NCBI GenBank assembly: GCA_050256015.1
Contig: JBFWIL010000096.1
Span: 1 to 9,020 of the forward strand
Direction of reading: 5' to 3'
Origin: JBFWIL01 sp050256015
GTDB lineage: Bacteria; Bacteroidota; Bacteroidia; Bacteroidales; Prolixibacteraceae
Length of the DNA stretch: 9,020 bases
Made by a program: the position numbers and the translations under genes. Each line of letters opens with the position of its first letter. The first letter of the stretch is position 1. Below the pieces are notes generated by a model that was not told the origin of the DNA, did no database searches, and saw only the letters and a program-made list of their open reading frames with translations. This document shows positions 1 to 5,290 of this stretch, piece after piece.

Positions 1-2
1 GG

Positions 3-1664
3 GAACTGAAGAAACTTGGGCATGTGGACAAAATTGAAGAATACACGAATAAAGTTGGGTATTCCGAGCGGACCGATGTGGTGATTGAACCCAAACTGTC
101 GGCTCAATGGTTTTTGAAGATGGAAAAGCTGGTGAAGCCGGCTCTGGAAAATGTACTGAACGACACCATCCAGTTTCACCCGGCCAAGTTCAAGAACAGC
201 TACCGGTACTGGATGGAGAACATTAAAGACTGGTGCATAAGCCGCCAGCTTTGGTGGGGACACCGCATTCCTGTGTATTACCTGCCCGACGGTTCTTATG
301 TGGCGGCTGAAACCGGGGAGGAGGCGCTGACGCTGGCCCGTGAAAAAACCGGTAATCAGGATCTGCAGTTGCAGCAACTGCGCCAGGATGAAGATGTGCT
401 CGACACCTGGTTTTCCAGTTGGCTGTGGCCCATCTCTGTTTTTGACGGGATCCGCGAACCGGAAAACCGGGAGATTCAGTATTATTATCCGACCAATGAT
501 CTGGTAACGGCTCCCGATATTATTTTTTTCTGGGTGGCCCGCATGATTATGACCGGTTATGAATACCGGCGCGGATTTCCCTTTAAAAATGTCTACTTCA
601 CGGGCATGGTACGCGACAAGCTGCGCCGGAAGATGTCCAAGTCACTGGGTAATTCTCCCGATCCGCTGGAACTGATTGCCAGCTACGGGGCCGACGGGGT
701 GAGGGTGGGCATGTTACTCTGTTCGCCTGCCGGAGGTGATCTGCTTTTCGATGAAAGTCTGCCCCAGCAAGGGGCGGGTTTTGCCACCAAGATATGGAAC
801 GCTTTCCGGCTTATCAGGGGTTGGCGGGTGGATGATACGCTGGAGCAACCCGAATATGCCCGGGTGGCTCTGGAATGGTTCCGGAATAAATTTAGCCGGA
901 TCGTGGAACAAACCAATGTATATTTTGATCAATTCCGTATTTCTGATGCGCTGATGAACGCTTATACGGTCGTGCGCGACGAGTTCTCGGGCTGGCTGCT
1001 GGAAATCGTCAAGCCGGCTTATCGTCAACCGGTGGATGCAAAGACCTATGCGGAACTGACCGAAATTTTTGATGCGGTTCTCCGCTTCCTGCATCCATTT
1101 ATGCCTTTTGTCACCGAAGAGATCTGGCAGTTGTTAAAAGAACGCAAGCCGGGAGAAAGCATCATGGTCAGTTCCTGGCCGGCTGCAGGGAAGCAGGATG
1201 ACGGCCTGATCCAGGGGTTCGAAGCGCTTAAAGAGGCTGTGACGGGTATCAGGAACATTCGTACAGCCAACAACATTCCGGTCCGTGAACCACTGGAATT
1301 GGCTGTTATGCCCGGAGACAAAGGGTATGATCGGTTGTTCGGTGCCATCCTGATTAAACTGGGGAATCTGTCTGTACTCCGGCAGGTTGAGCGGGAGGAG
1401 CCGGGAGCTGCTTCCTTCCTGGTGAAATCGACCAGTTTTTTCATCCCGCTGGGAGGGAAGGTCGATCTGGAAGAGGAACTGAAGAAACTGGAGTCTGAAC
1501 TTGCTTATGCAAAAGGCTTTCTGAGTTCGGTAATGAAAAAACTAAATAACGAGCGGTTTATCCGTAATGCTCCCGAAGCAGTTGTGGCTACCGAGCGGGC
1601 TAAGAAGTCTGATGCAGAGGCTAAAATCAGAATTTTGGAAGATCAGATAGACCGATTGGGGTAG
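3..1664 (+). CDS. valS: Valyl-tRNA synthetase, C-terminal part (5' end outside window)
   Basis: Class I aminoacyl-tRNA synthetase that charges tRNA-Val with valine in the cytoplasm. The frame is open from the window edge, so the true start and most of the CP1 editing domain lie upstream; the GTG at 24 is internal. Visible in order: the end of CP1 (KLSAQWFLKM), the DWCISRQLWWGHRIP segment of the returning Rossmann fold (about 228-272), DVLDTWFSS (about 393-419), the KMSKS ATP-binding loop (630-644), the helical anticodon-binding domain, and a C-terminal coiled-coil arm from about 1464 to the stop, rich in Glu and Lys with the family-typical NNERFIRNAPEAVV segment. About 554 residues are visible of a protein usually near 880. 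The combination of DTWFSS, KMSKS and the C-terminal arm points to ValRS rather than IleRS or LeuRS. The gene ends intact with TAG. Identity is essentially certain. Confidence 0.97.
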   Translation, partial: ELKKLGHVDKIEEYTNKVGYSERTDVVIEPKLSAQWFLKMEKLVKPALENVLNDTIQFHPAKFKNSYRYWMENIKDWCISRQLWWGHRIPVYYLPDGSYVAAETGEEALTLAREKTGNQDLQLQQLRQDEDVLDTWFSSWLWPISVFDGIREPENREIQYYYPTNDLVTAPDIIFFWVARMIMTGYEYRRGFPFKNVYFTGMVRDKLRRKMSKSLGNSPDPLELIASYGADGVRVGMLLCSPAGGDLLFDESLPQQGAGFATKIWNAFRLIRGWRVDDTLEQPEYARVALEWFRNKFSRIVEQTNVYFDQFRISDALMNAYTVVRDEFSGWLLEIVKPAYRQPVDAKTYAELTEIFDAVLRFLHPFMPFVTEEIWQLLKERKPGESIMVSSWPAAGKQDDGLIQGFEALKEAVTGIRNIRTANNIPVREPLELAVMPGDKGYDRLFGAILIKLGNLSVLRQVEREEPGAASFLVKSTSFFIPLGGKVDLEEELKKLESELAYAKGFLSSVMKKLNNERFIRNAPEAVVATERAKKSDAEAKIRILEDQIDRLG

Positions 1665-1718
1665 CAGGGGAAGCAACAGACCCGCTAAGATGATAATAAC
1701 CGCTAAAACAGATATTTT

Positions 1719-3101
1719 ATGTCCTTAATCAAATCGATATCGGGTATCCGGGGTACCATTGGCGGGAAAGCCGGAGAAGGGCTTTCTCCGCTGGACGTGG
1801 TAAAATTTACGGCGGCCTATGCCTGGTGGCTGAAATCTGTATATCCGGAACGCAGGATGAAGGTGGTTGTGGGACGGGATGCCCGTCTTTCGGGGAAGAT
1901 GGTCGATGCCCTGGTTTGTGCGAGTTTGTCGGGTATGGGTTGTGATGTGGTGAACATCGGACTGGCCACAACTCCGACCACAGAGCTGGCCGTAACCGGA
2001 GAACAGGCCGATGGGGGGATCATTCTGACGGCCAGTCACAATCCTCGTCAGTGGAACGCACTGAAACTTTTAAATAAACGGGGGGAGTTCCTTTCTGCTG
2101 CCGATGGAAAAAAAGTACTGGCGTATGCGGAAGAGCAGCCTTTTGTTTTTGCCCAGGTGGACCGGCTGGGACAAATACGGGAAAAGGGTTATCTGGCGGA
2201 GCATGTTCGTCAGATTCTGAGTATGCCGCTGGTAGATGCAAAAGCCATCCGGGAAGCCGGTTTTTCCGTGGCTTTTGATGCGGTTAACTCGGTGGGAGGA
2301 CTGGCTATACCGGTTTTGCTTCATGAGCTGGGAGTTGAAAAGGTGATTCCCCTTAATGCGGAACCTACGGGTGAGTTTGCCCATTCGCCCGAGCCTCTTC
2401 CGGAGAACCTTACGGAAACCTGCAGGCTGGTGCGTGAAAACCGGGTGGATCTTTGCTTTGTGGTGGATCCCGATGTGGATCGTCTCTCCATTATCAATGA
2501 AGACGGATCCATGTTTAATGAGGAATATACCCTGGTAGCCGTGGCCGATTATGTGTTGTCAAAAACTCCGGGAAATACGGTGTCTAATCTGTCATCCAGC
2601 CGGGCTTTGCGGGTAGTTACCGAGCGCTATGGCTGTTCCTATGCTGCTTCCGCCGTGGGAGAAGTCAATGTGGTTGAGAAAATGAAGGAAACCGGAGCGG
2701 TGATCGGAGGCGAAGGGAACGGAGGGGTTATTTATCCCAAGCTGCATTACGGACGCGACGCCCTGGCGGGCATTGCCCTGTTCTTGAGTCATCTGGCCCG
2801 GTCAGGACAAAGTTGTTCGCAGTTGCGCAGTACCTATCCCGATTTTTATATATCCAAAAATAAAATTGAGCTTGCTCCGGCCATAAATGTGGATGAGGTC
2901 CTGAGACGTGTGGAGGAAAAGTACCGGGAGGAAGAGATCAGCACGGTAGACGGGGTGAAAATCGACTTTGCGGAGGGTTGGGTGCATCTGCGCAAATCGA
3001 ATACGGAACCGGTTGTCCGGATCTATTCTGAAGCAGCCGGACCGGAAAAGGCAAACGAATTGGCAGAAAAGATCATTCACGACATCAGGGAGTTCTGTTA
3101 A
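1719..3101 (+). CDS. glmM: Phosphoglucosamine mutase-type phosphohexomutase
   Basis: Alpha-D-phosphohexomutase of 460 residues. The expected reaction is glucosamine-6-phosphate to glucosamine-1-phosphate, feeding UDP-GlcNAc for peptidoglycan and lipopolysaccharide in the cytoplasm. All four active-site loops are visible: the phosphoserine loop TASHNP with Ser106, the metal loop DPDVDR (Asp250, Asp252, Asp254), the sugar-binding loop GEGNGG (331-336), and the phosphate-binding loop RKSNTEP (425-431). The N-terminal SGIRGT is also typical. The length is slightly above the usual 445 or so for GlmM, in line with Bacteroidota members annotated as GlmM. The ATG follows an AT-rich leader without a Shine-Dalgarno sequence. 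It lies 54 bases after valS with no visible terminator between, so co-transcription is plausible. The superfamily is certain. Substrate choice (glucosamine versus mannose or glucose phosphate) is inferred from overall resemblance, and a phosphomannomutase role cannot be excluded by eye. Confidence 0.9.
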   Translation: MSLIKSISGIRGTIGGKAGEGLSPLDVVKFTAAYAWWLKSVYPERRMKVVVGRDARLSGKMVDALVCASLSGMGCDVVNIGLATTPTTELAVTGEQADGGIILTASHNPRQWNALKLLNKRGEFLSAADGKKVLAYAEEQPFVFAQVDRLGQIREKGYLAEHVRQILSMPLVDAKAIREAGFSVAFDAVNSVGGLAIPVLLHELGVEKVIPLNAEPTGEFAHSPEPLPENLTETCRLVRENRVDLCFVVDPDVDRLSIINEDGSMFNEEYTLVAVADYVLSKTPGNTVSNLSSSRALRVVTERYGCSYAASAVGEVNVVEKMKETGAVIGGEGNGGVIYPKLHYGRDALAGIALFLSHLARSGQSCSQLRSTYPDFYISKNKIELAPAINVDEVLRRVEEKYREEEISTVDGVKIDFAEGWVHLRKSNTEPVVRIYSEAAGPEKANELAEKIIHDIREFC

Positions 3102-3200
3102 GCAGCCGGGTAGACCGTACATATGGGTAAGCCGTCGTTATTTAATTGTTAAAGAGTCCTATCCTTCAGAAACGGATATCTCCGGGAAATAAAATACATT

Positions 3201-3208
3201 TATCTTTG
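3201..3208 (+). promoter_or_regulatory. Bacteroidota -7 promoter element ahead of malate dehydrogenase
   Basis: TATCTTTG matches the TAnnTTTG -7 consensus of the Bacteroidota primary sigma factor exactly. It lies in an AT-rich stretch of the 151-base gap between the mutase and malate dehydrogenase, 44 bases before the mdh ATG. I see no clear TTTG -33 box at the expected 19-21 base spacing (near 3177-3182), so only half of the promoter is supported. Transcription would start around 3215. Confidence 0.6.
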
Positions 3209-3240
3209 TGGTTTAAGTATGTCAAACTGTATAAACATCA

Positions 3241-3247
3241 AAAGGAG
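3241..3247 (+). promoter_or_regulatory. Strong Shine-Dalgarno sequence for mdh
   Basis: AAAGGAG lies 5 bases before the ATG at 3253. This is a near-ideal anti-Shine-Dalgarno match. The other starts in the window (the mutase, secDF, tatA) show only A/T-rich leaders, as is usual in Bacteroidota. It fixes the mdh start. Confidence 0.7.
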
Positions 3248-3252
3248 TCATT

Positions 3253-4188
3253 ATGAAGGTAACAGTTGTTGGTGCTGGTAATGTTGGGGCTACATGTGCC
3301 CAGATTGTAGCGCAAAAGAATATTGTTCAGGAAGTTGTGCTGGTGGACATAAAGGAGGGGTTATCGGAAGGGAAAGCACTTGACCTGTGGCAGACGGCCC
3401 CCATCAATGAATACGATACCCGTCTTAGGGGAGTCACGAACGACTATGCAAAATCTGCCGGATCGGAAGTGGTGGTGATCACTTCCGGTTTGCCCCGGAA
3501 GCCAGGGATGAGCAGGGATGATTTGATATCGATCAATGCCGGCATTGTTAAAAGTGTTACCGAAAATGTGATTCAATATTCTCCGGAAGCCAAGATTATC
3601 GTGGTTTCCAATCCGCTGGATGTGATGACCTATACCGCCTGTCTGACAGCCAAATTCCCCAAGACCCGCGTGATGGGTATGGCCGGAGTGCTGGATACGG
3701 CCCGCTACCGGGCTTTCCTGGCCGAGGCGCTCGATGTATCACCACGCGACATTCAGGCTTTGTTGCTGGGTGGTCACGGAGATACTATGGTCCCGTTGCC
3801 CCGATACACGACCGTGGCCGGCATTCCGGTGACCGAACTGATTGGCGCCGATAAGCTGGAAACCATCATTGAACGGACCAAGAAGGGGGGCGGTGAACTG
3901 GTTAACCTGATGGGTACGTCAGCCTGGTATGCACCCGGATCGGCTGCTGCCCAGATGGTAGAAGCCATTGTTATGGATCAGAAACGGGTGTTCCCGTGCT
4001 GTGTTAAGTTGGAAGGCGAATACGGGCTGAACGATGTTTTCGTGGGCGTTCCGGTTAAACTTGGCAGGGCCGGTGTTGAAGAGGTCATTGAAGTGAGTTT
4101 GGACGAACAGGAAAAGAAACTGCTGAATGAATCGGCTAAGGCGGTAAGGTCTGTTATGGATGTACTTGACGGAATGAATATTCTCTGA
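3253..4188 (+). CDS. mdh: NAD-dependent malate dehydrogenase
   Basis: Interconverts malate and oxaloacetate with NAD in the TCA cycle; cytoplasmic. At 311 residues it has the normal length for the LDH-like MDH group. The Rossmann dinucleotide motif GAGNVG is at residues 7-12, with Asp32 at the end of the second strand, which favours NAD over NADP. The mobile loop GLPRKPGMSR (79-88) carries Arg82 and Arg88. Arg at this position selects malate/oxaloacetate, whereas lactate dehydrogenases carry Gln there. VSNPLDVMTY (118-127), LDTARYR with Asp148 and Arg151, and GGHGD with catalytic His175 complete the site. The ATG at 3253 puts the dinucleotide motif at the correct distance and has a strong ribosome binding site. 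With a promoter element upstream and an intrinsic terminator just downstream, the gene looks like a single-gene transcription unit. Confidence 0.97.
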   Translation: MKVTVVGAGNVGATCAQIVAQKNIVQEVVLVDIKEGLSEGKALDLWQTAPINEYDTRLRGVTNDYAKSAGSEVVVITSGLPRKPGMSRDDLISINAGIVKSVTENVIQYSPEAKIIVVSNPLDVMTYTACLTAKFPKTRVMGMAGVLDTARYRAFLAEALDVSPRDIQALLLGGHGDTMVPLPRYTTVAGIPVTELIGADKLETIIERTKKGGGELVNLMGTSAWYAPGSAAAQMVEAIVMDQKRVFPCCVKLEGEYGLNDVFVGVPVKLGRAGVEEVIEVSLDEQEKKLLNESAKAVRSVMDVLDGMNIL

Positions 4189-4224
4189 TTCCCGGAGAAT
4201 CCCTGAAAATATTCTTTTATCTTT

Positions 4225-4257
4225 ATTGCCCCTGCACGGTTGCAGGGGTAATTTTTT
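4225..4257 (+). terminator. Intrinsic terminator after malate dehydrogenase
   Basis: CCCCTGCA (4229-4236) and TGCAGGGG (4241-4248) form a perfect 8-bp GC-rich stem with loop CGGT. It can be extended outward by one G-U and three A-U pairs (4225-4228 with 4249-4252). The stem is followed by TTTTTT at 4252-4257. The T tract is only on the + strand side, so it terminates rightward transcription. It begins 36 bases after the mdh stop and ends 7 bases before the ATG of the protease gene. Confidence 0.9.
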
Positions 4258-4264
4258 GCTGGTT

Positions 4265-4702
4265 ATGATTGTACTTTCTGTAGAGTTTGTGGAGCTGGAG
4301 GAGAATAATTTTCATATGTTGCTGGAAAGTGAACTGGCAGACGGAGAAAAGGTCAGCTGGATTGTGGACACCGGTGCTTCCAAAACTGTTTTTGACAGCC
4401 GTCTTGAAGCCTATTACTGTTTGGAGGAAACGGTGAATGCTGAACAATATCAGAGTGCCGGGATCAGTGTCGGTATGGTGGAAACCCGGGTAGGAAATAT
4501 TGCCCGGATCCGTTTTGGTCGTCTCAAAATTAAAGATATGAAAGTGGCTTTGATCGACTTGTCGCATGTCAATGAAATCTACCGGAAATACGGGGATGTC
4601 CGCATTGGCGGGTTGCTCGGAAGCGATGTGCTGAAAGCATACGGTTGCTGCATCGACTACAGGAGGGGAACTGTATCTTTTGAGAATAAACGTGTCCGGT
4701 AG
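4265..4702 (+). CDS. Small retropepsin-like (clan AA) aspartic protease
   Basis: A 145-residue single-domain protein with the hallmarks of one retropepsin-like lobe. The catalytic DTGAS is at residues 35-39, preceded by the hydrophobic strand SWIV and followed by KTVFD. A distal IGGLLGSDVL (114-123) is the conserved glycine/Asp segment that packs near the active site in this family, and it is followed by the usual C-terminal strand (CIDYRRGTVSF). Such proteins need two lobes, so it would work as a homodimer. I see no signal peptide or membrane segment, so it is probably cytoplasmic; the substrate is unknown. I chose ATG 4265 because reading from the in-frame TTG at 4226 would place the mdh terminator stem inside the gene. 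No Shine-Dalgarno sequence is seen. ATG 4316 is a possible later start, but it would remove part of the first strand. The family is clear, the physiological role is not. Confidence 0.85.
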   Translation: MIVLSVEFVELEENNFHMLLESELADGEKVSWIVDTGASKTVFDSRLEAYYCLEETVNAEQYQSAGISVGMVETRVGNIARIRFGRLKIKDMKVALIDLSHVNEIYRKYGDVRIGGLLGSDVLKAYGCCIDYRRGTVSFENKRVR

Positions 4703-4720
4703 CCTATCCCGGATGAGAAA

Positions 4721-4744
4721 CAGGAAAACGAAACGGTTTTCCTG
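4721..4744 (+). terminator. Perfect 9-bp inverted repeat after the protease gene, possible terminator
   Basis: CAGGAAAAC (4721-4729) and GTTTTCCTG (4736-4744) are exact reverse complements around the six-base loop GAAACG. The repeat lies between the protease stop (4702) and the TATCTTTG promoter element (4757). On the + strand the stem is followed by an A-rich, not T-rich, run, so it is not a classical intrinsic terminator. It could be a weak terminator, an RNA stability element, or an operator upstream of the next promoter. Confidence 0.45.
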
Positions 4745-4756
4745 GAAAAAATAAAT

Positions 4757-4764
4757 TATCTTTG
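4757..4764 (+). promoter_or_regulatory. Bacteroidota -7 promoter element ahead of the CHHC-tail protein
   Basis: TATCTTTG is an exact TAnnTTTG match, 14 bases before the ATG at 4779. The transcript would then have a very short leader of about 8 bases. GTTTT at 4736-4740 is the only candidate for the upstream box; its spacing is slightly short and it overlaps the inverted repeat at 4721-4744. The position directly before an open reading frame supports both the promoter and the gene. Confidence 0.6.
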
Positions 4765-4778
4765 CGAGCGGCGAAAAA

Positions 4779-5186
4779 ATGAAATGGGAAAGACACATAT
4801 CAAAAAAACTGGTTTTGCGGCTGGTAGCCCTTACGGCTGTTATGCTGGCTGCAGTGCTGTTTGATCTGTCTCATGAAGGATCGGGTTGGTCTGCCAAGGA
4901 TAGCGAACAGAAGTCCCGGTCGCAGTTTCAGTATAACCATCCAGTATTTGTTTCTCCGCAGGCCAGCACCTACCGGGTGCTTAAGGGGGCCGACCGTTTG
5001 TTTACCGGATTCCTGTTTGCAGCCACACGCAATGGTTTCCTGCAGGAGTATCACAATTGCCGGGCTTTTCATATCCTCCGGGTCAGCTTGCAGAACAAGC
5101 GTCTTCCGTTTTTTCCGCAGATTCATTTTTTGGACTTTAACTCCTGTCATCATTGCGCCCCGGACGATGAGTCTCCGGTTGTCTAG
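4779..5186 (+). CDS. Unrecognised small membrane-anchored protein with CHHC tail
   Basis: 135 residues; I do not recognise the family. A basic N-terminus (MKWERHISKK) precedes one hydrophobic segment at about 11-29 (LVLRLVALTAVMLAAVLFDL), consistent with an inner-membrane anchor or uncleaved signal with the rest in the periplasm. Residues 30-55 are polar and probably flexible. The remainder mixes aromatic and basic residues and ends with SCHHCAPDDE: Cys123, His124, His125 and Cys126, with Cys94 and further histidines (His92, His98, His116) upstream. This cluster could bind a metal or form disulfides, which is inference only. A promoter element lies 14 bases before the ATG, and secDF begins 104 bases after the stop. 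Other frames are also open over this stretch (minus strand 4800-5267, plus strand 4861-5244). I prefer this frame because of the promoter, the start, and the charged-then-hydrophobic N-terminus. Confidence 0.55.
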   Translation: MKWERHISKKLVLRLVALTAVMLAAVLFDLSHEGSGWSAKDSEQKSRSQFQYNHPVFVSPQASTYRVLKGADRLFTGFLFAATRNGFLQEYHNCRAFHILRVSLQNKRLPFFPQIHFLDFNSCHHCAPDDESPVV

Positions 5187-5191
5187 TTTTT
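5160..5191 (+). terminator. Weak terminator-like hairpin at the end of the CHHC-tail gene
   Basis: CCGGA (5160-5164) and TCCGG (5174-5178) form a 5-bp stem with a nine-base loop that overlaps the last codons of the gene. A run of five T (5187-5191) follows, starting nine bases after the stem. The stem is short and the T run is distant, so this is marginal. If it is not functional, the CHHC-tail gene and secDF may be co-transcribed. Confidence 0.2.
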
Positions 5192-5290
5192 CTGTACGGG
5201 TTGATCTTTCCCCAAGGTGCAGAGGAAACGCTTTGTCTTGTTGACCGCAAAGAAGCAAAATATTCATTAAAAAACTAAATCTACATTATC

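Noticed and set aside
714..1094. Minus-strand open frames inside valS (also 683-916 and 1046-1444)
   Set aside because: They are opposite a continuous, motif-verified ValRS reading frame; the products look like reverse-complement shadows.
1725..2384. Several minus-strand frames inside the mutase gene
   Set aside because: Shadows of a complete gene with all active-site loops; no start signals or recognisable domains.
3160..3178. Possible terminator TATCC...GGATA between the mutase gene and mdh
   Set aside because: Only a 5-bp A/T-containing stem and no T run after it.
2968..3192. Plus-strand 74-codon frame running off the end of the mutase gene
   Set aside because: Mostly overlaps the mutase in another frame, has no family resemblance, and ends just before the mdh promoter element.
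4226..4264. Extended TTG start for the protease gene
   Set aside because: Would translate through the mdh terminator stem and add 13 residues unrelated to the retropepsin fold.
4223..4798. 191-codon open frame on the minus strand across the protease gene
   Set aside because: The plus strand carries diagnostic DTGAS and GLLGSD motifs. The minus product shows no family feature and would end within the mdh terminator region.
5187..5290. Promoter for secDF
   Set aside because: No exact TAnnTTTG in the gap. TTTG at 5232 with TATTCATT at 5261 has wrong spacing and a poor match, and TAGTTTTT at 5184-5191 is one base off and overlaps the previous stop.
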